A DNA stretch of 64,000 bases from Rhodospirillales bacterium (GTDB lineage Bacteria > Pseudomonadota > Alphaproteobacteria > Reyranellales > Reyranellaceae). A program made the translations under genes and the position numbers. A model generated the notes under the pieces. It searched no databases. It saw nothing but the letters and a program-made list of their open reading frames with translations, and was not told the DNA's origin. Shown here one piece after another: positions 53,228 through 62,627 of the stretch (the first letter of the stretch is position 1; the number at the start of each line of letters is the position of its first letter). The DNA is taken from NCBI GenBank assembly GCA_016699855.1, contig CP064988.1:1302001-1366000 (forward strand). Reading direction: 5' to 3'.

Positions 53228-55221
53228 AGATCAATCCCAGCGCCAGGATCCGTCGCGGCTTGTCGAGCGAGCCCCCGGGCGGTCGCGCGTAGCCGGCGCG
53301 CGCGCACCGCGTCTTCGTCGGCGTCATCCTCGGCAAACTCAAACTCCGGCAACAGCTTTGTCGGCTCGGGTGCGATGTCCTCATGCTCGGCAAGCTCCGG
53401 CTCCCGGCGAATCCCGCCATTGGCGGGATCTTCGACGAGCTGCCCCTCCTGAACGCCGGCTGCTTCCCCGCCTGCTGCCGGACTTGGAGGAATAGGCGCC
53501 GCGCTCCAGTCATCGAGGGCGATGCTGGAAGCTCTCGGCCGTTCTGGCTTCGGCGCTGGCAGCAGACGCTCCGTCAGCCGCCGGTCCTCGTAGTACCGAG
53601 CTTTCCTGGCCCGGATCGGTGGGCAGGCAGAAACCAGCACCAACTCGTCGGTCGCCGGCAACTGCATGACCTCTCCAGGTGTCAGCAAAGGTCGCGCCGT
53701 CTCCTGCCGAGAGACCATCAGATGGCCGAGCCATGGACTGAGCCTATGGCCGGCGTAGTTCCTTGCATCACGAATCTCGGTTGCCGTGCCGAGCGCATCC
53801 GAGACGCGCTTGGCGGTGCGCTCGTCGTTCGTGGCGAAGCATACGCGCACGTGGCAATTGTCGAGGATGGCATTATTCGGTCCATACGCTTTCTCGATCT
53901 GATTGAGCGACTGGGCGATGAGAAAGCTCTTCAACCCATAGCCTGCCATGAAGGCGAGCGCCGATTCGAAGAAGTCGAGGCGGCCCAGTGCGGGAAACTC
54001 GTCCAGCATGAGCAGCAGCCGATGGCGCCGCCCCTTGGCATGGAGTTCCTCGGTCAGCCGGCGGCCGATCTGGTTCAACACGAGCCGCACCAGCGGCTTG
54101 GTCCGGCTGATGTCGGACGGTGGCACGACGAGGTACAACGTGGTCGGTCGGTCGTTTTCGACGAGATCACGGATGCGCCAGTCGCAGCGGCGCGTCACCT
54201 GGGCCACGACGGGGTCGCGGTATAGGCCGAGGAAGGACATGGCGGTGGAGAGCACACCAGAGCGCTCGTTCTCGCTCTTGTTCAACAGCTCCCGCGCCGC
54301 CGAGGCGATGACCGGGTGGACGCCCGCCTCACCGAGATGCGCCGTAGTCATCATCGCCCGGAGAGTCGTCTCGATCGGCCGCTTCGGGTCGGACAGAAAG
54401 GCGGCGACGCCGGCGAGAGTCTTGTCCTGCCCAGCATACAGGACATGCAGGATCGCGCCGACCAGCAGGGCGTGACTGGTCTTTTCCCAATGGTTTCGGC
54501 GCTCCAGCGCGCCTTCGGGGTCGACCAGAACGTCGGCGATGTTCTGGACGTCGCGGACTTCCCATTCGCCCCGGCGAACCTCGAGCAAGGGATTGTACGC
54601 CGCCGACTCCGCATTGGTCGGATCGAACAGCAGCACCCGGCCATGCCGTGACCGGAACCCCGAGGTCAGCTCCCAGTTCTCACCCTTGATGTCGTGAACA
54701 ATCGAGCTGCCTGGCCAGGTCAGCAAGGTCGGCACGACCAGGCCTACACCCTTGCCACTTCGAGTTGGGGCGAAGCAGAGCACGTGTTCCGGTCCGTCAT
54801 GGCGCAGGTAGTCGGCGCCGAGCTTGCCCAGCACCACCCCGTCTGGACCGATGAGACCCGCGTGGCGCGCCTCGCGGGCCGTCGCCCAACGCGCCGACCC
54901 ATAGGTCGCCACGTTCTTCGCCTCGCGGGCACGCCAGACCGACATGCCGATTGCGACGGCAATCGAGATCAATCCTCCCGAGGCAGCGATGAAGGCGCCT
55001 TCGACGAAGATGGAAGGCGCATAGGCATCGTAAGCGTACCACCACCAGAAGAAGGCGGGCGGGACGTAGAAAGGAACGCCAACGAGTTCGAACCACGGCG
55101 GCCCGAGCTGCATCTGGTAGCCCAGCCGCCAAGCCGTCCATTGCGTCGCCCCCCACAAGGTGACGAGCACGATCGCGAAAACGAGGGTCACCTGCCCCCA
55201 GAGGATCTTGGTCGCAGACAT
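53224..55221 (-). CDS. traG: coupling protein TraG (VirD4-like)
   Basis: 665-residue type IV coupling protein that feeds the relaxase-DNA complex into the channel. Two N-terminal transmembrane segments (about 8-30 and 50-95) precede Walker A APTRSGKG at 151-158 and Walker B LLLMLDEFPALG. The C-terminal tail is acidic and unstructured. The reading frame appears intact. Confidence 0.95.
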   Translation of the reverse strand: MSATKILWGQVTLVFAIVLVTLWGATQWTAWRLGYQMQLGPPWFELVGVPFYVPPAFFWWWYAYDAYAPSIFVEGAFIAASGGLISIAVAIGMSVWRAREAKNVATYGSARWATAREARHAGLIGPDGVVLGKLGADYLRHDGPEHVLCFAPTRSGKGVGLVVPTLLTWPGSSIVHDIKGENWELTSGFRSRHGRVLLFDPTNAESAAYNPLLEVRRGEWEVRDVQNIADVLVDPEGALERRNHWEKTSHALLVGAILHVLYAGQDKTLAGVAAFLSDPKRPIETTLRAMMTTAHLGEAGVHPVIASAARELLNKSENERSGVLSTAMSFLGLYRDPVVAQVTRRCDWRIRDLVENDRPTTLYLVVPPSDISRTKPLVRLVLNQIGRRLTEELHAKGRRHRLLLMLDEFPALGRLDFFESALAFMAGYGLKSFLIAQSLNQIEKAYGPNNAILDNCHVRVCFATNDERTAKRVSDALGTATEIRDARNYAGHRLSPWLGHLMVSRQETARPLLTPGEVMQLPATDELVLVSACPPIRARKARYYEDRRLTERLLPAPKPERPRASSIALDDWSAAPIPPSPAAGGEAAGVQEGQLVEDPANGGIRREPELAEHEDIAPEPTKLLPEFEFAEDDADEDAVRARRLRATARGLARQAATDPGAGIDL

Positions 55222-55357
55222 GGCGACGCAAGATCAGGTCGTCACTCGCCTTCAGTACAAGAGCGGGCTGACGCAGAGCGGCCACGCGGCGGCCCTGGCG
55301 TGCAATTCGGCGGACATTGAACCAGCCGCTCGAATAGTCAGCGGCGGTTTGCAAGGA

Positions 55358-56138
55358 TCAGCGTGACGGAAAGCGATCGTCCACCTGTGATCGCAACTTC
55401 GCGAACTTCTCCGGCTCATAACGGGTCGCATAGAAATGAGCAGACCATCTGTCACTCAATTCCAGGAAGGCAATCGCTGTGAGGTAGTCGAGGCGAGTGC
55501 GATTGGGGAAGTGGCGCACTAAGTGCATCGCAGACGGCACGTTGTTCTTCGCGAACTCACTGAACAGAGCGGTCAATGCAGTCAGCTCAAGAATGGACCG
55601 ATCAGCGCAAGCCCATTCGGCGTGGGGCGCAACAACCTGAATCCCTACGGGTTTGCGTGGCTCGCGTAGGTGCTGAATACTTTGTAAACCTCGTCTCGCC
55701 TCTCGGTCATTTTCGCGCCGTCCCGCTTTCCGAAGCAGTCCGCACGGCGACCGGTTTGAAGCGCTTCCATCGCTCCTGGTCGTCCGCGTCGCGCCATTGC
55801 GACACGAGCTTCGGATCGGTGGTGAAATAGTCGATCAGGTTTGCCGTCTCGATGCCGTCGCGCATCTGGGACGCAGCGGTTTGGTAGTATCCCGACAGGA
55901 GTAGTTTCAACGCCGAGGCTGAAGCGTTGAAGAGACGTATGCCGAGGAGCTGGATGGTCAGCTTGTCTTGATCGTCGGTCGAGTAGCCTCGTGTAAAATG
56001 GTCGAGGGCGTTCATCGCACCTTCAAGCGCTTCTGCATGCAGCAACAGGTCCGGTGACGCCTCGACCGCAGCAATACTTTGCTGTCTAAGTTCCTCTTCA
56101 TGGCGATGCAGGCTGATGAAGTTCTGTGGAATGCCCAA
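55358..56138 (-). pseudogene. decayed gene of unknown function between traG and the relaxase
   Basis: A 143-residue N-terminal frame (MGIPQNFISLHRHEEEL ... ALKLLLSGYYQTAASQMRDGIETANLIDYF) breaks at about 55740 and continues in a second frame (KMTERRDEVYKVFSTYASHANP), which meets a TAG at 55645-55647. A third frame from about 55597 carries a credible C-terminus (LTALTALFSEFAKNNVPSAMHLVRHFP). At least three lesions separate the parts, so this is a real pseudogene and not one sequencing error. I do not know the family. Confidence 0.65.
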
Positions 56139-56207
56139 TTTTCTGCTCCGTCACGACAGGGTCCACTACCGGCCGGCGGACGCTGATCACCCTGGCCGGT
56201 CAGCGTG

Positions 56208-58313
56208 TCAGAGGCCCGGTCCTCGAGTTCGTCCAAGAGACCAGCTTACATCCCCGCCGGGCAAGGCGACGCCCGACACCACACGACCGACATGCTGCTC
56301 GAGGACGGGCCGCCACGGGACCAGGCTGAAGCCGAGCCCGTCGTCGATCATGGCGAACCGTCCGCTCGAAAGCTGCGTCGAACCGACCAGCGTCCCGGAA
56401 ACGTGGTTGCCCGGAATAGCGGGCTGCCATTCCCGACCCCGCTCGGCGGCGAGCGCCCGTCCGGTCCGGTCGATGTCGCGGCCCTCCAGCCTGTTCACCA
56501 TTTCTCTGGAAGCCCGGATCCGACCGTCCCCGAGGTCCGTAGCAAAGCCCTTGTCAGCCAGCCACCGCTGGCGCCTGGTCAGTGCCGCCGTCACGTCCCG
56601 ACCGAACCCCTCGTCTGCCAGGACGGTGCGCTGACGAGACACCAGCTCACGGTCGAGCCATGTTGCCCCGTCGTGACCGATCTGCTGCTCAAGACCCGAA
56701 GGCGAGAGCACAGTGACCCGACCCGCCGCGCGATCCCGCGCGAGGTCGTAGGCTTGCCCGCGCTCGGGCAAGTCGGCCGGGATGCGCCACTGGTCGGCGT
56801 CGATCCGCTCGACATGACCCGCCCGACGCAGCGCCTCCAGGCGCCTCACATGGGATCGGACGTACGCAGCGGGATCGCCACCCAGACGCTCGACGGCGCC
56901 GACAGCCTGCTCTAGGTGCCGGGCCGGCCGATAGATTCCCTCCTTGCCGGCAATCGCCAGGATGTTCCGGTCCGAGGTACGCGGTCCGGCCTGGCCGGAT
57001 CCCGCCGCCACGATCATGCCGCGCTGGATATCCTCGGCTCGAGCTGTATCCATCTCAAGGTGATGGACTCGGCCGTCCACGCCGTCGATGACCAGCCGTG
57101 CCCGCTCGGCCATCTCGTCACCGCCCAGCCCCTTGTCGAGCACCCGGCCAACGATCGGCTCGGTCATCTTCTCTCGATGAAGGACATAGCCCCCAATGGA
57201 GCGGGCGCCGGCCAGCCCTTCCCGATCCAGTGCCCGGTGCATGGTCTTGATGATGTCACCGCGCTCGCCCAGTTCCCGCAAGGCGGGCTCGGCCTTGGGC
57301 GACACCGTCCATCGCCCGGGCTCCATCTCGGTGGCCAAGCCCATGCGCTCCAGCTTGCGCGCCCGCTGGATCAGCAGCGCCCGGTTCTGCCGCAGGCTGT
57401 CGAGCGTGTCCCGGTCCGGTCTGAGATCGGCGAACTCGTTGCGGCTCCGCTGCTCGGCAATCAGCATGCGATCCAGCCGGGTGAAGCGGTCGGCATCGAC
57501 CTCCTGCGCCAGGCTGCGGGACACTTCCTGCTCGGACTGGCGGCCCAGTTCTCGCGTCACCGCCTCGCTCGCGCGTTCCCGGATGCCATAAGCGATGTAG
57601 TCACCCGCAATGTTAAGGGTCTTGCCGTCATCGGTGACACCCTGGACGATGATATGGGTATGAGGGTGGCCGGTGTTGTGGTGATCGACCGCGATCCAGT
57701 CGAGCCGGGTGCCAAGGTCGGTCTCCATCTGCTTCATCAGATCCCGTGTGGTCGCGCGAAGGTCCGAGAGCTCGGCCCCATCTTCCGCCGACACGATGAA
57801 GCGGAATTGGTGGCGATCCTCACGGCCCCGTTCGACAAATGCACGACCATCCTCGTCATCCCGGCTGGCCGAATAGACCTGGCCCTTCTCCCCATCCTTC
57901 GTCACGCCGTCGCGCTGGAGATAGCGAAGATGCGCGTCGACGGCTTTGGCGCTGACGAACTGCCGCCCTGGGGCAGCGCCGCGCTGTGGGTTGAGCTTCA
58001 CGACACGAGCTTTGACCGCGACCCGCCGCGAGCGGGTGCGGACGCCACCCTCCCGGCTCCAGGCATTCCGGCTCTTCAGCGCCGCAGCCACCGCGGCGCC
58101 ACGGCCCCGTGCGTTGAATCGGCCGCTTCCCTTCCCGGCCCCCTTCAATCGGGAAGGATTGCCGCCGGCGCGCCGGATAGCCTGCTGGATCTGACCGGCA
58201 AAGCTGTACGGGCGGCCGCGCACACCACCGGCGCGGCGTCCACCGATCCGCGCGCCGCCCCGATCTCGGATCTTGCCGGGGCGGAGGCGGAAGTCGTCGT
58301 CATCGCGCGCCAT
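56208..58313 (-). CDS. relaxase (VirD2-like, DUF3363)
   Basis: 701-residue relaxase that would nick oriT and pilot the strand during transfer. It has a basic N-terminus (about 110 residues), a VirD2-like domain with the three-histidine metal motif DHHNTGHPHTHIIVQG near 208-223, and a long C-terminal DUF3363 region. This is the RlxS type associated with TraG/Trb ICEs. The frame is intact. Confidence 0.9.
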   Translation of the reverse strand: MARDDDDFRLRPGKIRDRGGARIGGRRAGGVRGRPYSFAGQIQQAIRRAGGNPSRLKGAGKGSGRFNARGRGAAVAAALKSRNAWSREGGVRTRSRRVAVKARVVKLNPQRGAAPGRQFVSAKAVDAHLRYLQRDGVTKDGEKGQVYSASRDDEDGRAFVERGREDRHQFRFIVSAEDGAELSDLRATTRDLMKQMETDLGTRLDWIAVDHHNTGHPHTHIIVQGVTDDGKTLNIAGDYIAYGIRERASEAVTRELGRQSEQEVSRSLAQEVDADRFTRLDRMLIAEQRSRNEFADLRPDRDTLDSLRQNRALLIQRARKLERMGLATEMEPGRWTVSPKAEPALRELGERGDIIKTMHRALDREGLAGARSIGGYVLHREKMTEPIVGRVLDKGLGGDEMAERARLVIDGVDGRVHHLEMDTARAEDIQRGMIVAAGSGQAGPRTSDRNILAIAGKEGIYRPARHLEQAVGAVERLGGDPAAYVRSHVRRLEALRRAGHVERIDADQWRIPADLPERGQAYDLARDRAAGRVTVLSPSGLEQQIGHDGATWLDRELVSRQRTVLADEGFGRDVTAALTRRQRWLADKGFATDLGDGRIRASREMVNRLEGRDIDRTGRALAAERGREWQPAIPGNHVSGTLVGSTQLSSGRFAMIDDGLGFSLVPWRPVLEQHVGRVVSGVALPGGDVSWSLGRTRGPGL

Positions 58314-58663
58314 GGCATGACGATTGGGAATTACACGAAGACCTGCAAGCGCCAGAACGCACGCGTCGCCGCGTGGCGTAGAAAAGGTCGTTCCAGCGTA
58401 GCGGCGGGTGGCTTGCCCTCAAGCGACGGCGCTGGGAGCCTTGAAAACAAACAGAGAAGTGCCTCAAGAGCCATATGCGTATCGCGGAGAGCCGTCGCCG
58501 CGCCCTCAAGAAACAACGTGCAGACAAGCCCTTAGGAGCGCAGCGACGGCAGCGGGGCCACCCGCTTTATCTTGCCGTCCATGATTCAGGGGCCTCCGAT
58601 CGACCATCTGCACAAGCACGTTTGCACGAATGATCGAACGCTTGCGATCGTCGGCGCTTCAAA
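58314..58663. other. non-coding interval upstream of the relaxase, candidate oriT
   Basis: 350 bases with no convincing gene. It holds a short inverted repeat ACGCG-TCGC-CGCGT near 58367-58380 and three copies of CCTCAAG (58417, 58462, 58504). The stretch just upstream of the relaxase is where oriT is often found in related elements. A nic-site consensus was not identified with certainty. Confidence 0.35.
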
Positions 58664-59482
58664 TCACGGCAGCCGCTTTGCGTACTCACGACGGACAAAC
58701 AGTCCGCCAGTTTGTGGTGCCAGCCCGGACGCGCCGGCAACGGAACGGCTGTCCGACGTTCGGTCTGGTGACGCTCCCGATAGTGACGACATCGCTGCCC
58801 GACTGTCCTGATCACGCGCCGCAAACAGCGGCGACTCTTGCCACGACAGGACACGGCGGCTGCCGGCAACCATGCCATTGGCCTGCCCTTCCCTGATCAG
58901 CGGGGCGAGCATGGCGACGTAGAGTTGGGTCTCGGTCGGCAGCTCACGGCCCGTCATCAGATACTCGTCGTAACGCGCAGGACCTGCGTTGTACGCAGCT
59001 AGGAAGCCTGGCGAGCCGTAGCGGTCGTGCATCTCGCGCAGATACGCCGCGCCGGCAAGGATGTTGTCGCGCGGCTCATACGGGTCGGCACCGAGCCCGT
59101 GACTGGCACGCAAGCCAGCCCAAGTGTCGGGCATGATCTGCATCAATCCCATGGCACCTTGCGGCGACAGCGCCAGCACGTCGCCGCCGCTTTCCATCGC
59201 CATCACGGCGCTGATCCAGGATGCCGGCAGGCCAAATCGCTTTGCAGCTTCGTGAACGAAGGCCGCGTAAGGATCGGTGGCGGATGTGCTCTTCGACGAC
59301 ACCGCGGCGGCGGGTTCGGCACGTGCCATTCCGCCAGGTCCGGCCGCGACGGACATCAGCAGGATCTCAGTCATCAACACGGCCGAGCGGACAACGGCTT
59401 GCTGGATCCTGGCCGGGAAAGAGGAAGAGTCGCGGCACCGTGCGAACAGGAGCGCGACCTCTTGAGGGAGAGTGCACTGCAT
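58664..59482 (-). CDS. lytic transglycosylase (VirB1/TrbN-like)
   Basis: 272-residue SLT-domain protein that would open peptidoglycan for the transfer channel. The catalytic glutamate is in MAMESGGD, followed by SPQGAMGLMQIMPDTW and AYNAGPARYDEY. A hydrophobic N-terminal segment (VVRSAVLMTEILLMSVAAGPGGMARA) serves as signal. ATG 59482 lies two bases after the traF stop. Confidence 0.92.
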   Translation of the reverse strand: MQCTLPQEVALLFARCRDSSSFPARIQQAVVRSAVLMTEILLMSVAAGPGGMARAEPAAAVSSKSTSATDPYAAFVHEAAKRFGLPASWISAVMAMESGGDVLALSPQGAMGLMQIMPDTWAGLRASHGLGADPYEPRDNILAGAAYLREMHDRYGSPGFLAAYNAGPARYDEYLMTGRELPTETQLYVAMLAPLIREGQANGMVAGSRRVLSWQESPLFAARDQDSRAAMSSLSGASPDRTSDSRSVAGASGLAPQTGGLFVRREYAKRLP

Positions 59483-59484
59483 GG

Positions 59485-60000
59485 TCAATCCTCCTTCTCG
59501 ATCCAAACCGGATGCGCGCGGCCGATGACAGCGGATGCCGGGATCGGCCCGAAGTACCGGCCGTCCAGCGAGTCGGCCGATTGCCAGTTCATCAGGAAGA
59601 GTTCCCCGGAGCCGATGGCGCGGCAGCCCTGCCAGGTGGGCAGCGGTCGGCCACGTCCATCGCGCTCGCGTGCCACGCCCATCGCGACCGTATCAACCCT
59701 GACGGTGAGGCCGTCCCGGCAAACAGTCTGACCGGGAAGCGCCAAGACGTGCTTCAACAGGGGAACGCCACGCGGCAGGTAGTTGCCGTCCGAGAGGAAG
59801 GTCGCGAGCGGTTCTGGCGGCATGACGGCGACGAGCTCGGAGACGTACCGCTCGTCGATCGACTGCAGCCGGTAGAGACCCACGGGCACACTGGCGGAGG
59901 CGTTCCACATGTAGAGCGGAGGTGCTGCCCTGCCGAAGGTCAGCGACAGGGAGCCAACACTGGCCAGCATGGCCAAGAGCGTGTGTGTTCGGCCGATCAT
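59485..60000 (-). CDS. traF: conjugal transfer signal peptidase TraF
   Basis: 171-residue S26-family peptidase that matures the TrbC pilin. It has an N-terminal membrane segment, the catalytic serine in NASASVPVGLYRL, and the lysine region in LKHVLALPGQTVCRDG. ATG 60000 overlaps the DUF2840 stop by four bases. Confidence 0.92.
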   Translation of the reverse strand: MIGRTHTLLAMLASVGSLSLTFGRAAPPLYMWNASASVPVGLYRLQSIDERYVSELVAVMPPEPLATFLSDGNYLPRGVPLLKHVLALPGQTVCRDGLTVRVDTVAMGVARERDGRGRPLPTWQGCRAIGSGELFLMNWQSADSLDGRYFGPIPASAVIGRAHPVWIEKED

Positions 60001-60461
60001 GAGCCAATCCGCTGCCGGAGAAGCCAAGCCTTGTGCCGCGCCAAGGTGTAGGGTCGCAGCGCTTCGCCGACTGACAGACGATTGTGAACGTGGCGCCAGT
60101 AGTCCGGTGCGGCATCGGCCGCATCGATGCCCAGCGCCTCGACGATGTCGATCATCTGCAGCACGTGCTTGACCTTCGGCCAGCCCGAAGCCCGCAGCAG
60201 GATGTCGGCACCAGGGCGCACATAGGGAACCGTTGCGCAGGCTTCGCTGGACCGAACGGCGCGCAGGATGTCGATCCGCGAGGCGACCGTGCCGTGGTCG
60301 TTGGCGGCCCAGCGCACGAAGGCGAAGATGCTGCCCGGAGCAAAGGACAGGACACGCCGCCGCCGATCGAGAATCTGCTCCGCGGCGGCGCGGCCGAAGC
60401 GGATCCAGTGCTCGGTCTGCTTCTCGAGCCACAGGAGCTCGACATGGGTGAGATCGCTCAT
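59997..60461 (-). CDS. DUF2840 protein
   Basis: 154-residue DUF2840 protein (ELLWLEKQTEHWIRFG..., WAANDHGTVASRIDILRA). It is conserved directly before traF in this ICE family; the function is unknown. A parA gene usually stands just upstream and is missing here. Confidence 0.88.
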   Translation of the reverse strand: MSDLTHVELLWLEKQTEHWIRFGRAAAEQILDRRRRVLSFAPGSIFAFVRWAANDHGTVASRIDILRAVRSSEACATVPYVRPGADILLRASGWPKVKHVLQMIDIVEALGIDAADAAPDYWRHVHNRLSVGEALRPYTLARHKAWLLRQRIGS

Positions 60462-60557
60462 CCGGCACCTCCGTTCCCTGTCGGAAGCACGTGCCGAGAC
60501 AGTCCCCTTACCGGGCTGACTGTTATCCTCGACTGTGGATGAGTGCGGCCCGTTAGA

Positions 60558-60576
60558 CAGATTCCGAAGGAATCTG
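60558..60576. repeat. perfect inverted repeat CAGATTCC-GAA-GGAATCTG
   Basis: An 8-base stem with a 3-base loop in the 244-base gap between repA and the DUF2840 gene. There is no T tract, so it is more likely a protein-binding or origin element than a terminator. Confidence 0.6.
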
Positions 60577-60636
60577 AGTTAGGGAAGTTACGGCTGATCC
60601 AACCTGTTGAGCGCCAAGGACTTTCCAGCGATTCCG

Positions 60637-60699
60637 GTCCCCGATAGCACGAGGATCGGGTCCCCGATGGCACGATGGTCGCCGTCCCCGATAGCACGA
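60637..60699. repeat. three iteron-like direct repeats next to repA
   Basis: GTCCCCGATAGCACGA occurs at 60637-60652, 60660-60675 (one mismatch) and 60684-60699, spaced 23 and 24 bases start to start, about two helical turns. They lie immediately after the repA stop. Iterons of this kind are RepA-binding sites in replication origins, so this is a candidate oriV used when the element is excised. Confidence 0.75.
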
Positions 60700-60705
60700 G
60701 GCGAG

Positions 60706-61572
60706 TCACAGCTTGTCCCCAGGGCGAGCGTGCATCGTCGCCAGATCACGCAAGACCGGTGTGAACACGAGACGCTCAATGCCGCGCTGTCCCCGCTCTA
60801 CTACCAGCCGGTAGCCCGGCAGCGTCTGGCGGCGCACGATCTCGCGCAGGTCGTAGGCGAAATGCTTGAGCGGCGAGAGGCTGCCGGACTTGGCGTGAAG
60901 ATGCGGGAAATCGAAGCTCCAGCCGCCCGCTTGGCGACCGCCGTGCTTGCGCACGACACGGTAGAGCCAGCGCTCCAGTCCGCCCGTCAGGTCGAAGTAG
61001 GCCCGGTCGATCGTAAGCACAAGCGCATCGTCCAGCACGCCGGCGTAGAACCAGTCGGGCAGGATTAGCTCGAGCCCGAGCGGTCGGCCGTTCGCGTCGG
61101 CGGTCTCCCTCCATTCGTTGATCCACGAGAAGCGGTGACGCCGCCTTTCCGCCGGCTGGCGGATGGAGGTCAGCACGCTGGTCGATTGCAGCCGGTCGAG
61201 CGCGGCCTTCAGGCGATCGTAGTCCCGCGCGCCGGTGCCGCGGCCGACGAAAGTCAGAATCTCATAGGGAGTTGCCGCCATCAGGCGCGACGTCGTCAGT
61301 CCGGCATCCCTCGCCTCAATGATCTGCGAGGCCGCCCAGATCAGCACGTCGGCGTCCCAGATCGTCGCCATGCCGTGGTCGGGTACAGCCTCGACCCGTA
61401 TCGCGACCGTGCGGGTGCGGTACTCGATCGGCTGGACACGCTTCGACTTGGCAAGAGAGAAGAACGGATAGGCCATGAGGTCCTGCGCGTCGCGCGGTGC
61501 AAGCTCGCCAGGCAACGCCCGGAACAGGTCGAGTTGGTCCCGCTCGCTGGCGCGCTTGTGCCGAGAGGTCAC
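60706..61572 (-). CDS. repA: replication initiator protein A (RepA)
   Basis: 288-residue RPA-family initiator (DLMAYPFFSLAKSKRVQPIEYR, ATPYEILTFVGRGTGARDYDRLKAALDRL, HLHAKSGSLSPLKHFAYDLREIV). It has a winged-helix type initiator layout and starts at GTG 61572. The iterons next to it suggest autonomous replication of the excised element. Confidence 0.9.
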   Translation of the reverse strand: MTSRHKRASERDQLDLFRALPGELAPRDAQDLMAYPFFSLAKSKRVQPIEYRTRTVAIRVEAVPDHGMATIWDADVLIWAASQIIEARDAGLTTSRLMAATPYEILTFVGRGTGARDYDRLKAALDRLQSTSVLTSIRQPAERRRHRFSWINEWRETADANGRPLGLELILPDWFYAGVLDDALVLTIDRAYFDLTGGLERWLYRVVRKHGGRQAGGWSFDFPHLHAKSGSLSPLKHFAYDLREIVRRQTLPGYRLVVERGQRGIERLVFTPVLRDLATMHARPGDKL

Positions 61573-61579
61573 GCTCCGC

Positions 61580-61861
61580 TCAGCGCCGAGCGCGGGTGGT
61601 ATTGGCGGGCGAGTTCATGTGCGGCTTGGCCGGCAGCACGGTCCCGGTGCCGGGATCGGAGGTCGAGGTCTTGGCCCCGCGATCAGCCCAGGCCTTGAGG
61701 TCTTCGACGGCATAGACGACGCGACCGCCGATCTTGCGGTAGGTCGGACCCGTGCCGTAGGTCCGATGCTTCTCCAGAGTGCGCCCTGACAGGCTGAGGA
61801 AGCGGGCGGCTTCGGGTGTGCGCAGAAAGCGTGGCGGCAGGCCGGCGGTGGGATCGGGCAT
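61580..61861 (-). CDS. AlpA/excisionase-like HTH protein, RdfS-like
   Basis: 93-residue DNA-binding protein with a MerR/AlpA-type winged helix (LRTPEAARFLSLSGRTLEKHRTYGTGPTYRKIGGRVVYAVEDLKAW). Its size and its place between the DUF2285 gene and repA match RdfS, the recombination directionality factor of the Mesorhizobium symbiosis island. It would drive excision with an integrase located elsewhere. Confidence 0.78.
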   Translation of the reverse strand: MPDPTAGLPPRFLRTPEAARFLSLSGRTLEKHRTYGTGPTYRKIGGRVVYAVEDLKAWADRGAKTSTSDPGTGTVLPAKPHMNSPANTTRARR

Positions 61862-61991
61862 GCGAGAGGCTCCGTGGTCCTGGCGAGAGCCGTCGACGGC
61901 GACGGCGTATCGACGGTCACGGTGGCGGAGAACGGCGGCGCGGGTGGATGATGGAGTCGGGCGGCCACGGCGGCGCCACCCCTTGCGGACG

Positions 61992-62627
61992 CTAGCGCCT
62001 GCCGCGCAGGAGCTTGCGGTAGTCCCCCTCCATGGTGGCGATGCCGTCCTTGACGAGCCGGATCGTCTGGCCGCGGCGCGAAGACGTTTTCCAGCCATCG
62101 CCAATGGTGCCGGGGGCGTAGAGAGCCTCGGCAATCTCGCGATAGCTTGCCCCGGCAAGATGACCATCGAGAGCACGCACCATCGGAACGAGGCGCTGGC
62201 GCAGACGTGCCGTGATCGTCCAGGCGCGTGGAACGCGACCAGCCGGATGGCCATCGAGGCGGCGACAAAGCCGCAGCAGGCCGGAGACGCGAAGCAAGAC
62301 GTCGTCGTCCAGTGGAATGAGAGCGGCCATCGGCGCACCGGGGCGCACTCCGCGCAGCCACAGGCGGTGCGCACCGTCGCGGGCGGGCAAGACGACATGA
62401 CGGCCGTCCGGCCCCTGAATGGCAATCACGCCTGGCGACCGATCGAAGTGCTGGGAGCGACGTGCGGCGGCAAAGCTGTCCGGCGCCGGAACGAGGATCA
62501 CGGCATGGGGCACCAGCTCCGGCCGCCACGCCGGCGAAACCTCGGTGGCCCTGAGCTCAGGGTCGCAGGCGAAAAGAAAGCCCCCATCGTTCGGCGATGG
62601 CAGCGGCTTCGCGGGCCGTTGAGTCAA
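61992..62627 (-). CDS. DUF2285 protein, downstream half of an FseA-like activator
   Basis: Up to 211 codons with a C-terminal DUF2285 helix-turn-helix variant (LDGHLAGASYREIAEALYAPGTIGDGWKTSSRRGQTIRLVKDG). The only start in this frame before the domain is a weak TTG at 62627, inside the DUF6499 frame. In the Mesorhizobium ICE the same two genes are joined by +1 programmed frameshifting into the excision activator FseA. The halves here are in the same relative frames, so independent translation is unlikely. Confidence 0.8.
   Translation of the reverse strand: MTQRPAKPLPSPNDGGFLFACDPELRATEVSPAWRPELVPHAVILVPAPDSFAAARRSQHFDRSPGVIAIQGPDGRHVVLPARDGAHRLWLRGVRPGAPMAALIPLDDDVLLRVSGLLRLCRRLDGHPAGRVPRAWTITARLRQRLVPMVRALDGHLAGASYREIAEALYAPGTIGDGWKTSSRRGQTIRLVKDGIATMEGDYRKLLRGRR

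Noticed and set aside
58300..58527. 75-codon minus-strand frame before the relaxase
   Set aside because: Arg/Ser-rich chance composition and no ribosome-binding site; the interval fits a non-coding oriT region better.
60637..60699. CRISPR-like array
   Set aside because: Only three 16-base units with 7-8 base gaps and no cas genes; iterons beside repA are the better reading.
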